This document shows positions 41,444 through 49,082 of a stretch of 49,082 bases of DNA, piece by piece (within the stretch, counting starts at the first letter, position 1; each line of letters begins with the position of its first letter). The notes below the pieces were generated by a model. It was not told the origin of the DNA. It was given only the letters and a program-made list of their open reading frames with translations, and ran no database searches. Both the position numbers and the translations under genes were made by a program. Source of the DNA: CAYLNH01 sp964384625 (GTDB taxonomy: Bacteria; Verrucomicrobiota; Lentisphaeria; JABSQK01); NCBI GenBank assembly GCA_964384625.1, contig CAYLNH010000018.1:1-49082 (forward strand), written 5' to 3'.

Positions 41444-41607
41444 CTTTGTTATCTCCGTTGTTGCGGTTTTCCGGCAACGAGTCCCACAGCCGCTCCAGTC
41501 GTTTTACGCCTGAGCACACAAGGAATGTGCCAACCAGGAACCCGGGGATACCAAGGATTAGAGCGTACTTCAGGGCAACTTCATTTGCAGGAACCCGCGA
41601 ACCGTCA
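41439..41607 (-). pseudogene. short membrane-protein remnant
   Basis: The frame reads DGSRVPANEVALKYALILG, IPGFLVGTFLVCSGVKRLER and a stop after NRNNGDNKD. It has one membrane helix, no credible start codon, and overlaps the stop of the nucleotidyltransferase gene upstream. An out-of-frame ATG at AAATGAAG suggests a lost base. Confidence 0.35.
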
Positions 41608-42099
41608 GTCCTGCCGGCGGCTTTCGATTAAGGTCTGGCGGAGGATGGGCAGAACGGCCAGTTCCTTTGGGTGACCGGCTTGTTCCTTGACATCAATCAG
41701 CGTCTCAAGGTCGAGGATCCGCAACCTGAGTCCGGATTCCAGTGTGAGTTCCACTGTGTGTTCACGAAGTGCCGTCAGTTCCCGTCCCCCGAGATCGCCG
41801 AGGAAATCGAGCGGGCCGAACTTTGTCATGAACAGTGCCGGGCCGCCGGCGTCAAGGATGCGGCGTTGCGGGGCAAGGCATTGATCTCCGGGCTCCCGAT
41901 GGTAGGCATCGAGCTCCTCCAGCGCGTCCAGGACGCGGTCGCTGTTGTCCGCCGCCCGACCGTATAAGACGTCCAGATCAAACGTGGTTACGGGGGCGCC
42001 GTGGGCGACAGCACAGACGCCGACGACGACCACATGTTCGACGGCATGGCGTGCGAGCACCTCAAGAATTTGGAGGAAGCTGAATTGCGGCGTTGGCAT
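41605..42099 (-). CDS. nucleotidyltransferase-like protein (MNT/AbiEii type)
   Basis: 164 residues. VVVVGVCAVAHGAPVTTFDLDVLYGR is the nucleotidyltransferase motif, with the D-L-D metal site kept but the usual GG before it altered to G-V, which may lower activity. The rest (FGPLDFLGDLGGRELTALRE, RLRILDLETLIDVKEQAGHP) is standard for the small family typically paired with a short 'DLTLIRWMLSLTP' protein, as here. It overlaps its partner by 38 bp; a toxin-antitoxin-like or tRNA-modifying pair is the usual proposal. Confidence 0.83.
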   Translation of the reverse strand: MPTPQFSFLQILEVLARHAVEHVVVVGVCAVAHGAPVTTFDLDVLYGRAADNSDRVLDALEELDAYHREPGDQCLAPQRRILDAGGPALFMTKFGPLDFLGDLGGRELTALREHTVELTLESGLRLRILDLETLIDVKEQAGHPKELAVLPILRQTLIESRRQD

Positions 42100-42262
42100 G
42101 GCGCAGTTCCCGGGCCGAAGCGACCTGTTCCTCTAGTCGGCGCAGCCGTTCCTCCGGCGTCAAGGACAACATCCAACGGATGAGTGTCAGGTCCACGCCG
42201 TCGGCGCTGTAACTCGGGAGTTCGTCGCTCTGTGTCGTTTGGTTCTGGTTCTTGTCGTCCAT
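42062..42262 (-). CDS. small partner of the nucleotidyltransferase (antitoxin-like)
   Basis: 66 residues: an acidic, flexible N terminus and the family signature GVDLTLIRWMLSLTPEERLR RLEEQ, which occurs widely right upstream of MNT/AbiEii-type nucleotidyltransferases. Its 3' end overlaps the partner gene, as expected of a coupled pair. It starts at the edge of the second hairpin-repeat block. Confidence 0.78.
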   Translation of the reverse strand: MDDKNQNQTTQSDELPSYSADGVDLTLIRWMLSLTPEERLRRLEEQVASARELRHANAAIQLPPNS

Positions 42263-42375
42263 GCCATAAGGTCATGGGAATTCCGTTAAATAGCGACCTT
42301 GCGTAGCGGATGTTTTCTGACCGCCACGGCCCCGCAAAGCAATGGCGGGGTCAGCTGAATGGCATGAGGGCACGA
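42263..42375. other. left edge of the second repeat block
   Basis: No gene. Contains CCCCGCAAAGCAATGGCGGGG-type hairpin (about 42329-42349) and the start of the ~235-bp direct repeat that matches 36095-36330. Confidence 0.6.
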
Positions 42376-42830
42376 GGCGCGGCGGACCGCTTAGTTTTGA
42401 CCGCCTCGGAGAGGCGGGCTACTTTGTCTTCGGAGGCATCAAAACCCCGATTCATCGGGGTGCGGACGCATCCTCTTTTGTGGCTTTTTGTGATTTCTTG
42501 TAGCTAAACAGATCCGGACGTCTATCGGGCCGCTTCACTCCGTGCAACGACATAATGAAGTGGGGATACAAGGCGCGGCGGACCGCTTAGTTTTGACCGC
42601 CTCGGAGAGGCGGGCTACTTTGTCTTCGGGCCGCTTCGCTCCACGCAACGGCCGAATGGGTGGGGATACAAGGCGCGGCGGACCGCTTAGTTTTGACCGC
42701 CTCGGAGAGGCGGGCTACTTTGTTTTCGGGCCGCTTCACTCCGTGCAACGACATAATGAAGTGGGGATACAAGGCGCGGTGGACCGCTTAGTTCTGACCG
42801 CCTCGGAGAGGCGGGCTACTTTGTTTTCGG
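42376..42830. repeat. hairpin repeat array 2 (four 58-bp cores)
   Basis: Cores at 42376-42433, 42572-42629, 42672-42729 and 42773-42830, so the spacing is 196, 100 and 101 bp, matching array 1 plus one unit. Each has CCGCCTCGGAGAGGCGG. The first gap again holds CCCCGATTCATCGGGG (42445-42460). After the last core comes CCCCGTTTTGACGGGG (42841-42856), where the inner base pair of the stem is swapped from A-T to T-A. Confidence 0.9.
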
Positions 42831-42856
42831 AGACGTCAGGCCCCGTTTTGACGGGG

Positions 42857-43493
42857 TGCGGACGCATCCTCTTTTGTGACTTTTTGCAGCCGTTCTTTTG
42901 AGGCTGGGTGCAGGCGCCAATTTCGTTGTCCGGGTACGCTCCACCCGGTCACTTCTACAATCGAGAAATAACCGGATCAGGCGATCGTGGTCAATTTGCG
43001 GGGATACCCCGGACGAACGCAAACATTCGCTGTAAAGTGCCATGAATCAGGCACAAAAGCAATGTCTGCGACAGAATCCTCGGGGCTCCCAACGGTTCTG
43101 TTTCTGCTTGACACGCGGGAACGCAAAAACCTTTGCGGCCAATGCCGACCCTCTACGGGTTCTGTTTGTCGCGCGCGCCTTGAGCTATAGTGCACTTATC
43201 AGCAATGGGCTAATCTCCATTCTTATGAGTCAGGTCCTGTCTTTGTCGCCGTGATAACGGTTACTGTGCTGCAGCACCTACCCATTGTCGCCAACACCCC
43301 CCGAGCCCGAAAACGGGCAACTCGGAGAACGGGTCCAAGCATCCGGCCGGCGGCGTTGCCCCCGCAAAGCGGGGCAAGCACGAAATGTATCCCGCCAAGG
43401 TGGGACACGATGCTCGCATCGCTTGTTCGTCGGCGCCTTGCCGGACCGGCGTCCGGCCTCCGTCCCCGGCTGGAAAACTTACGCCGCGACCAC
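42857..43493. other. 640-bp region without a credible gene
   Basis: Open frames here have poor composition. Visible structures are short GC palindromes (for example around 43306-43330 and 43368-43376) downstream of the beta-galactosidase gene, which may act as its terminator. Codon patterns and gene overlap give no support for coding. Confidence 0.5.
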
Positions 43494-45893
43494 CTACGCC
43501 GTTGTCGTTGCTGTGATGGCGATGCCGGCGGAATCCAGTCCGTCGCTTTCCGCCTTGATGGCGATCTTGCCGTCGACGCCGTCAAGCGAGCGGACGATCA
43601 ACATGCACTGACCGCTGAAGGCGCGGCGTGCCGCTGCCTGGAAGTCGGCCAGACTGGTCTGGTCGCCGTTGTCGACGGCGGCAATCTCGCCGGCGCCCGC
43701 GACGGTGAAGTGGACGAGATTGTCGGCCAACGGACAGATGGTCCCGGCCGCATCGACGATCGACACGGTGATGAAGGAAAGATCCAGTCCGTCGCCATGG
43801 ATCACATCGCGATCGGGCTGGAGCCGGATGCCGGCCGGGGCGCCGGCCGTGCGGCGTTCGGCTTCGGCCAGGACCTTGCCGTCGGCGTCGAGGGCCACGG
43901 CTTTAATCACGCCGGGGGCATACTTGACATCGTCCCAGATAAGTCTGAAGCGGCCGAGGACCTCCTTCGGGTCTTTGCGGCGGACGCCCTGGGATTCACC
44001 GTTAATGAACAGCTCGACCGTATCGAAACCGGTGAAGCAATGCACCGGGGTGATTTCGCCTTCGCGGCCGTGCCAGTTCCAGTGGGGCAGCAGGTGCAGC
44101 GTATCCACGTCCCGGCGCCACTGGCTGCGATACAGGTAGTAGCGGTCCTTGGGCAGCCCGCAGAGATCGACAATGCCGAAGTAGGAGCTGCGGCTGGGCC
44201 ACTCGTGCTTGTACGGCGTCGGCTCGCCGAGATAGTCGAAACCAGTCCAGACGAACTCGCCGAGCATAAACGGGCAGTCTTCCTGCGCGGCGAATTCGTG
44301 ATCGGGCGCGTAGCCCCAGCCGGGCGCCGACAGGTCGTAGGCGTTCATGTGCAGATGTTCGTGGACACCGCTGTTGTGGCGCTCTTCTGCGACGGGGAAG
44401 TAGTAGAAACCGCGAGAGCTGACACACGATTCCGTTTCGCTGCCGTACATGATCCAGTCCGGATGCGCGTCGCGATATTCCTGATACTTGAACGGCTTGT
44501 AGTTCCAGCCCGGAATGTCGACGGCGTCGGCCAGGCCGTTCTTGATCGCGTTGTCGGACGAGTTGAATCCGGCCGTCACGGGCCGGGTCGGGTCTTCGTC
44601 GTGACAGATCTCCGTGAGAAATCCGGCGACTGCCGCGCCGTCCTCCAGGCTTTGTTCGCCGATCTCGTTGCCGATGCTCCACATGATGACGCACGGGTGG
44701 TTGCGATCGCGCTTGATCAGGGCGCGCAGGTCTTTCTCGGCCCAGTCGTCGAACAGAATGTGGTAGCCGTTCGGCACCTTGGCGGCGCGCCATTCATCAA
44801 AGGCTTCGTCGATGACAAGAATTCCCATGGTATCGCAGAGCTCGAGCAGTTCGGGCGCCGGCGGATTATGACTGGTGCGGATCGCGTTGCAGCCCATGCC
44901 CTGGAGGATCTCCAGTTGCCGTTCGAGCGCGCGGCGGTTGACGGCACTGCCCAACGCGCCGAGATCGTGGTGCAGGCAGACGCCGTTCAACTGCACCCGC
45001 TTGCCGTTCAGCCGGAAACCGTTGTTTCTGGTGAACTCGATTTCGCGCAGGCCGAAGGGGGTTTCGCAGACATCGACAAGCTCGCCGTCCAACCGCAATT
45101 CAGAGACGGCCGTGTAGAGCTTACAGGTGTCCAGCTCCCAGCGGATCGGATCGGGCACGGTCAGGGTCTGGTCAAAGGAATGCCCCGGAGCGGGCGGACT
45201 GGATTGGCCGGCGACTTCGACGCCGGTCGGATCCAGAATGCGGGTCGTCAGTTCCGCCCCGCTGCCGACGACCGTCGTGCGCACCCGGACGGTCGCGGCC
45301 GCGTCCCTGATGTCCGGGGTCGTGATGTTTATACCCCAGTGGTCGATGTGAACGGGATTCAGCGTCACCAGGCGCACGTGCCGGAAGATGCCGGCGCCGG
45401 GATACCAGCGGGACGCCCCCGGCTTGTTGTCGACGCGGACGGCGATGGTGTTGGCGGCGCCGGCCGTAATCGCAGCGGTAACGTCAAAGGCGAAGGAGGC
45501 ATAGCCGAAGGGCCAGGAACCGACTGCGATGCCGTTGACATAGACCTTGCTGTGGCTCATGACGCCGTCGAACTCCAGCCGGAAGTGCTTTCCGGCAGCG
45601 TCAGCGGGGATCTCCAGTTGCCGGCGATACCAGGCAACGCCGACATGCGGCAGGGCGCCGGTACGGCCGACATGCGTTGACGGCTTCTTCTCGCCGTCTT
45701 CCCAGATCGCCAGCTCCTGCGTATCGTGTTCCGGGTCGAACGGTCCGGCGACGGCCCAATCGTGGGGGACGGTAACGCCGGACCACGCGGAGTCATCGAA
45801 GTCGGGGTCAGCGGCGTCCAGGGGGTCCTGACGGCAGAAGCGCCAGTTCCGGCGCAGGATTTCGGTGCGGCGCGGCATGGATTCGGACGGCAT
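43494..45893 (-). CDS. beta-galactosidase, glycoside hydrolase family 2
   Basis: 799 residues from the ATG at 45893 (GGAG 7 bases upstream; GTG two codons earlier). N-terminal GH2 sugar-binding domain (about 1-180; PRRTEILRRNWRFCRQDPLD, TVPHDWAVAGPF), an immunoglobulin-like domain (about 185-285), the TIM barrel (about 290-600) and a C-terminal DUF4982/BIG-like region. The acid/base residue is E410 in IMWSIGNEIGEQ and the nucleophile E546 in MLGEFVWTGFDYLGE. No signal peptide is visible, suggesting a cytoplasmic enzyme. Divergent from the kinase-uridylyltransferase gene with a 167-bp shared promoter region, fitting a joint galactoside pathway. Confidence 0.93.
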   Translation of the reverse strand: MPSESMPRRTEILRRNWRFCRQDPLDAADPDFDDSAWSGVTVPHDWAVAGPFDPEHDTQELAIWEDGEKKPSTHVGRTGALPHVGVAWYRRQLEIPADAAGKHFRLEFDGVMSHSKVYVNGIAVGSWPFGYASFAFDVTAAITAGAANTIAVRVDNKPGASRWYPGAGIFRHVRLVTLNPVHIDHWGINITTPDIRDAAATVRVRTTVVGSGAELTTRILDPTGVEVAGQSSPPAPGHSFDQTLTVPDPIRWELDTCKLYTAVSELRLDGELVDVCETPFGLREIEFTRNNGFRLNGKRVQLNGVCLHHDLGALGSAVNRRALERQLEILQGMGCNAIRTSHNPPAPELLELCDTMGILVIDEAFDEWRAAKVPNGYHILFDDWAEKDLRALIKRDRNHPCVIMWSIGNEIGEQSLEDGAAVAGFLTEICHDEDPTRPVTAGFNSSDNAIKNGLADAVDIPGWNYKPFKYQEYRDAHPDWIMYGSETESCVSSRGFYYFPVAEERHNSGVHEHLHMNAYDLSAPGWGYAPDHEFAAQEDCPFMLGEFVWTGFDYLGEPTPYKHEWPSRSSYFGIVDLCGLPKDRYYLYRSQWRRDVDTLHLLPHWNWHGREGEITPVHCFTGFDTVELFINGESQGVRRKDPKEVLGRFRLIWDDVKYAPGVIKAVALDADGKVLAEAERRTAGAPAGIRLQPDRDVIHGDGLDLSFITVSIVDAAGTICPLADNLVHFTVAGAGEIAAVDNGDQTSLADFQAAARRAFSGQCMLIVRSLDGVDGKIAIKAESDGLDSAGIAITATTTA

Positions 45894-46060
45894 GATCACT
45901 CTCCAGGTTTATGTTGCGGGCCTCCACATTGCCGCGCTTTTGCCGGATCAGCAATGCCTGGTTCTCGAAACGGCAGGAAGTCGGGGCGGACCTTGATGCA
46001 AACCGGACAGGGCCGTAGTGTACGCGACCACGAGATCCTAACGACCAGAGGTTATTGGGC
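45894..46060. promoter_or_regulatory. divergent promoter region of beta-galactosidase and kinase-uridylyltransferase
   Basis: 167 bp between two divergent start codons. Toward the kinase, TTGATG and TAGTGT about 17 bp apart are a weak promoter candidate (around 45993-46021). Both genes have a Shine-Dalgarno at the edges (GGAG; GAGG). Confidence 0.45.
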
Positions 46061-48010
46061 ATGAAGCTATTTGTTCCGGGACGCATCTGTCTGTTTGGCG
46101 AGCACTCCGACTGGGCCGGCGGCTACCGCCGCATCAATGCCGACGTCGAGAAAGGCTACGCCGTCATCACCGGCACCAACCAGGGCATCTATGCCGAAGC
46201 CAAAGCTCATCCGTCCAAGCTGGTCATTCATGCCACGGCAGAGGACGGTCGGCGCTGCGAACCGTTCGAAGTCGCGATGGAGAGCGACGCCTTGCTGGCG
46301 GCGGCCGAAGACGGCGGGTTCTACAGCTATGCCGCGGGCGTGGCCTACCAGATTGCGACGAATTCCCGGGTCCGCGGCCTGGAGATCGACAACTACAGGA
46401 CCGACCTGCCGATCAAGAAGGGGCTGTCGTCGAGCGCCGCCATCTGTGTGCTCGTCGCCCGCGCCTTCAACCGCATCTACGATTTGAAGCTGACGGTCCG
46501 CGGCGAGATGGAACTGGCGTATGCCGGAGAGACGACGACGCCGTCGCGCTGCGGCCGCCTGGATCAGGGCTGTGCCTACGGCAATCGGCCAATCCTGATG
46601 AAGTTCGACGCCGACCGCATCGACGTGCAGGAAGTCTCCGTGCCGGAAGACATCCATCTGGTGGTTGTCGACCTGAAGGCCGGCAAGGATACCAAGGAGA
46701 TCCTGAGCAAGCTGAACAAGTGCTATCCCTTTGCGGAAACGCCGCTGCAGGAAACGGTGCAGGAGTACCTTGGCCCGATTAACAAGCGCATCGTGAAACA
46801 GGCGGTGACGGCATTGGAGGCCGGTGATGTCGAAGGCCTCGGCAAACTGATGTGCGAAGCCCAGAGCGAATTCGACCGTTGTCTGGAACCGGCCTGCCCA
46901 TCGCAGTTGAAAGCGCCGGTACTGCACAGGCTGCTCAACTACGAACCAATCCAGCCGCTGATCTGCGGCGGCAAGGGCGTTGGTTCGCAGGGTGATGGAT
47001 CGGCCCAGTTGATTGCGCGCGACCTCGAAAGCCGCGACAAGATCAAGGAGATCATCGAGAACGACCTCGGCATGGCCTGCATGGACCTGACGATCCGTTC
47101 GAGCCGCGGCGTGCGCAAAGCAGTGATTCCGGCGGCCGGCTTCGGCACGCGCCTGTTCCCCGCAACCAAAGCCGTGAAGAAAGAGCTCTTCCCGGTCATC
47201 GATCACACCGGCCGGGCGAAGCCCGTGATCCTGGCGATTGTCGAGGAGGCCCTCAGCGCCGGCATCGAAGAAATCTGTATCCTGGTGCAGACCGACGACC
47301 TCGAGCGGTTTGAGGAGATCTTCGGCCTGCCGCCGTCGATCGAGAACTTCAACAAGCTGTCTCAGGAAGACCAGAAGTACTGCGAGTACCTGATGGAAAT
47401 CGGTTATCGCATCACCTTCCTGCCGCAGGACGCGCAGGAGGGCTTCGGCCACGCGGTCTACTGCGCCAGAGACTGGGTCGGCAGCGATCCATTCCTGCTG
47501 TTGCTCGGCGACCATCTCTATCATTCGTCGACGCCGCGTTCCTGTGCGCAGCAGCTGATCGACACCTACCGCAAGGTCGGCACCAGCGTCGTCGGCGTCC
47601 AGGCCACCCCCGGCAAGGCCGTCCGCCGGTTCGGAACGGTCACCGGCGTGTTCGAGAAGGACCCGGAACAGGCGGGCCAGCCGCTGCTGTCGATCACGGA
47701 GTTCTTCGAAAAGCCGACCCGGGAGTACGCGGCGGAGCACCTGCACGTCGACGGCATGGAGCCGGACACATTCCTGACGGTCTTCGGCCAGTACGTGCTC
47801 AAGCCGCAGATCTTCGATTATCTCGAAGAGAACATTCGCAACAACGTTCGCGAGCGCGGTGAGTTTCAGTTGACCTGCTGTCTGGAGGAACTGCGCAAGG
47901 AAGACGGTTTCATCGGCCAGGTCGTCGAAGGCGAACGATTCGACATCGGCAACCCCGAAGCCTACGTGAAATCATTGCGCGCCTTCCGCAAGGCAAAGCC
48001 CGGCAAGTAA
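46061..48010 (+). CDS. GHMP kinase fused to UTP-sugar-1-phosphate uridylyltransferase
   Basis: 649 residues from the ATG at 46061 (GAGG upstream; TTG two codons earlier). The N-terminal half (1-345) is a GHMP-family kinase: PGRICLFGEHSDWAGG (motif 1), PIKKGLSSSAAICVLVARAF (ATP-binding motif 2) and ICGGKGVGSQGDGSAQL (motif 3). The closest style is galactokinase/mevalonate kinase. Residues about 354-640 are a GalU-type nucleotidyltransferase: VIPAAGFGTRLFPATKAVKK, LLLLGDHLY, ITEFFEKPT and ERFDIGNPEAYVKS. One chain could therefore turn a free sugar into sugar-1-phosphate and then UDP-sugar. Next to a beta-galactosidase, galactose is the natural guess. Confidence 0.92.
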   Translation: MKLFVPGRICLFGEHSDWAGGYRRINADVEKGYAVITGTNQGIYAEAKAHPSKLVIHATAEDGRRCEPFEVAMESDALLAAAEDGGFYSYAAGVAYQIATNSRVRGLEIDNYRTDLPIKKGLSSSAAICVLVARAFNRIYDLKLTVRGEMELAYAGETTTPSRCGRLDQGCAYGNRPILMKFDADRIDVQEVSVPEDIHLVVVDLKAGKDTKEILSKLNKCYPFAETPLQETVQEYLGPINKRIVKQAVTALEAGDVEGLGKLMCEAQSEFDRCLEPACPSQLKAPVLHRLLNYEPIQPLICGGKGVGSQGDGSAQLIARDLESRDKIKEIIENDLGMACMDLTIRSSRGVRKAVIPAAGFGTRLFPATKAVKKELFPVIDHTGRAKPVILAIVEEALSAGIEEICILVQTDDLERFEEIFGLPPSIENFNKLSQEDQKYCEYLMEIGYRITFLPQDAQEGFGHAVYCARDWVGSDPFLLLLGDHLYHSSTPRSCAQQLIDTYRKVGTSVVGVQATPGKAVRRFGTVTGVFEKDPEQAGQPLLSITEFFEKPTREYAAEHLHVDGMEPDTFLTVFGQYVLKPQIFDYLEENIRNNVRERGEFQLTCCLEELRKEDGFIGQVVEGERFDIGNPEAYVKSLRAFRKAKPGK

Positions 48011-48149
48011 GTCGCCTGCCGGAATGCGTCGGGACCCCGGCTGCCGCGGGTCGGGAACGGCTGCAGCATTCTGCGCGAGGCCGTGGGGACGGGGGATTCT
48101 TCTCGGAGAGCAGGAATCGAATCCGGCACGCTTGGCGCCCCGGCTGACG

Positions 48150-48851
48150 TTATCGGTTGTCGATCTCGTCCCAGAGCATCAGCATTTTGGCTTCACTCGG
48201 TGTACTGGAGTTTGCCGTCTGCGCCAATGGCCCGGGGGTAATCCAGCGGCTGGAACCGTCGCCATTCACGACGTTCCAGCCTTGCCGCAGGTGCGCCTGG
48301 TACTGCACGATCGCGCCGCTGCGCCAGCCGTCCACGGCGAACTGTTCGGCATAGACCGCGCGGTCGGCGAAGTTCTGCAGGCGCCAATCATAGGGGATGC
48401 CGGGGCGCGGCCGGCGGCCGTCGATCTCGAAAAACCGGGTCGTGTACGGGGTCCGCACGCGCGGACCATCCCAGACGTTCACCGGATGCGTCGGGATGAA
48501 GGGATCATCGAGCTGGCCGACGGCCGGGCGAGACGGGCAGTAGTACACCAACGGCTCGGCAATCAGCCCGGCATCATAGAGAACCGCCAGATTGCGCGGA
48601 ATCCGATTGTCGTAGTAGAGGAAGTAGAAGTTCATCGGCGACGTTGTCCGATAGGCCGGCGGACAACGGTTCGCGTGTTCGCCGGCGTACAGGCTGACGC
48701 CCATGATCAGTTGCCGCAGGTTGTTCATACAGACCGTGCGCCGTGCCGTTTCCCGCGCCCGGCCCAGCACGGGCAGCAACAGCGCCGCCAGGATCGCGAT
48801 GACAGCAACAACCGTAAGCAGTTCAATGAGAGTGAATCGCCGTCTGTCCAT
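48150..48851 (-). CDS. pseudopilin-like secreted protein (type II prepilin N-terminal motif)
   Basis: 233 residues from the ATG at 48851, chosen for GGGAG 6 bases upstream and because MDRRR directly precedes FTLIELLTVVAVIAILAALL, the prepilin cleavage site. Then LPVLGRARETARRTVCMNNL and RQLIMGVSLYAGEHANRCPP, the standard post-helix text of Lentisphaerota pseudopilins, and a WNVVNGDGSSRW (DG motif) near the end. It has the same architecture as the protein at 9507 but different variable regions. Role unknown. Confidence 0.87.
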   Translation of the reverse strand: MDRRRFTLIELLTVVAVIAILAALLLPVLGRARETARRTVCMNNLRQLIMGVSLYAGEHANRCPPAYRTTSPMNFYFLYYDNRIPRNLAVLYDAGLIAEPLVYYCPSRPAVGQLDDPFIPTHPVNVWDGPRVRTPYTTRFFEIDGRRPRPGIPYDWRLQNFADRAVYAEQFAVDGWRSGAIVQYQAHLRQGWNVVNGDGSSRWITPGPLAQTANSSTPSEAKMLMLWDEIDNR

Positions 48852-48892
48852 ATATGACTCCCGACGTCGCAAAGGTTCATCCATGATGAATT

Positions 48893-48917
48893 TAACATGC
48901 TCCAGTTCAATATGTTA
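48893..48917. promoter_or_regulatory. inverted repeat overlapping the pseudopilin promoter
   Basis: TAACAT (48893-48898) and ATGTTA (48912-48917) are reverse complements with a 13-bp spacer, placed over the -10 box and the probable transcription start. A repressor operator is a reasonable inference. Confidence 0.5.
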
Positions 48918-48940
48918 GCATTTCATCACCGGATTTTCAA
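48912..48940 (-). promoter_or_regulatory. sigma70-like promoter of the pseudopilin gene
   Basis: On the minus strand TTGAAA (48940-48935), 17 bp, then TAACAT (48917-48912); the gene start is about 60 bp further. Beyond 48941 to the window end no gene is recognised. Confidence 0.6.
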
Positions 48941-49082
48941 GGGGGTCACGGCGAGCCGTGTAAGCCCTCGATTACTGCCCTTCTTTGCCTTGAGTCCCGA
49001 CTCTCAAGAGGTTGGGAACCTGCGGTGCTTGCGGATCTGTCACCGGTATGAAGTCCGCACACCTCCCCTGTTTTCCCGCCGC

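Noticed and set aside
12333..42262. prophage or conjugative element
   Set aside because: No capsid, tail, terminase, integrase, relaxase or type IV secretion genes are visible; the only mobility trace is the truncated RAYT-like remnant.
36124..42830. CRISPR-like array
   Set aside because: The spacers between the 58-bp cores are nearly identical to one another, cores are too long and there are only 3-4 units; no cas genes are present. It is a tandem hairpin repeat.
48105..48145. tRNA-like T-arm (GGATTCGATTCC on the minus strand)
   Set aside because: The flanking bases do not form the 5-bp T stem, and no anticodon or acceptor arm can be drawn.

Overview
The window is GC-rich and almost fully coding, with no rRNA or tRNA that I could recognise. 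Two secreted proteins carry the FTLIELL pseudopilin signal followed by AILAALLLPVLGRA. A sulfatase, a GH2 beta-galactosidase and many ankyrin-repeat and STN-like (secretin short N-terminal) lipoproteins are also present. Together this suggests a glycan-degrading member of the Planctomycetota-Verrucomicrobiota-Lentisphaerota group, most likely a Lentisphaerota/Victivallales-like gut or environmental bacterium. This is inference from gene style, not from a marker gene.

Left part (1-12.2 kb) is ordinary metabolic DNA: a secreted protein, an aldo/keto reductase, an IclR regulator translationally coupled to a sulfatase, a minus-strand operon (AraC regulator, Zn alcohol dehydrogenase, Gfo/Idh/MocA oxidoreductase, BKACE/DUF849 enzyme, GNAT), a pseudopilin-like protein, and a single 608-residue polypeptide that fuses acetate kinase to a PduL-type phosphotransacylase.

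Middle part (12.3-42.3 kb) is an accessory island in which every credible gene lies on the minus strand. It holds three complete P-loop ATPases and one truncated one, ankyrin-repeat proteins (one fused to an FGE-sulfatase-like domain, one to STN-like domains), many small lipoproteins and membrane proteins in overlapping chains, a duplicated TPR-like/lipoprotein gene pair, two nucleotidyltransferase pairs, and several decayed genes (internal deletion, frameshift plus nonsense, 5' truncation, a RAYT transposase remnant). Several ATPase promoters carry striking inverted repeats. Two arrays of a ~100-bp hairpin repeat (36.1-36.5 and 42.4-42.8 kb), embedded in a ~235-bp near-identical direct repeat, flank a 6-kb segment that contains the second copy of the duplicated gene pair.

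Right part (43.5-49 kb) returns to metabolism: a GH2 beta-galactosidase divergent from a fusion of a GHMP (galactokinase-like) kinase with a GalU-type UTP-sugar-1-phosphate uridylyltransferase, then a second pseudopilin-like protein. Released galactose could thus be phosphorylated and activated to a UDP-sugar by one polypeptide.
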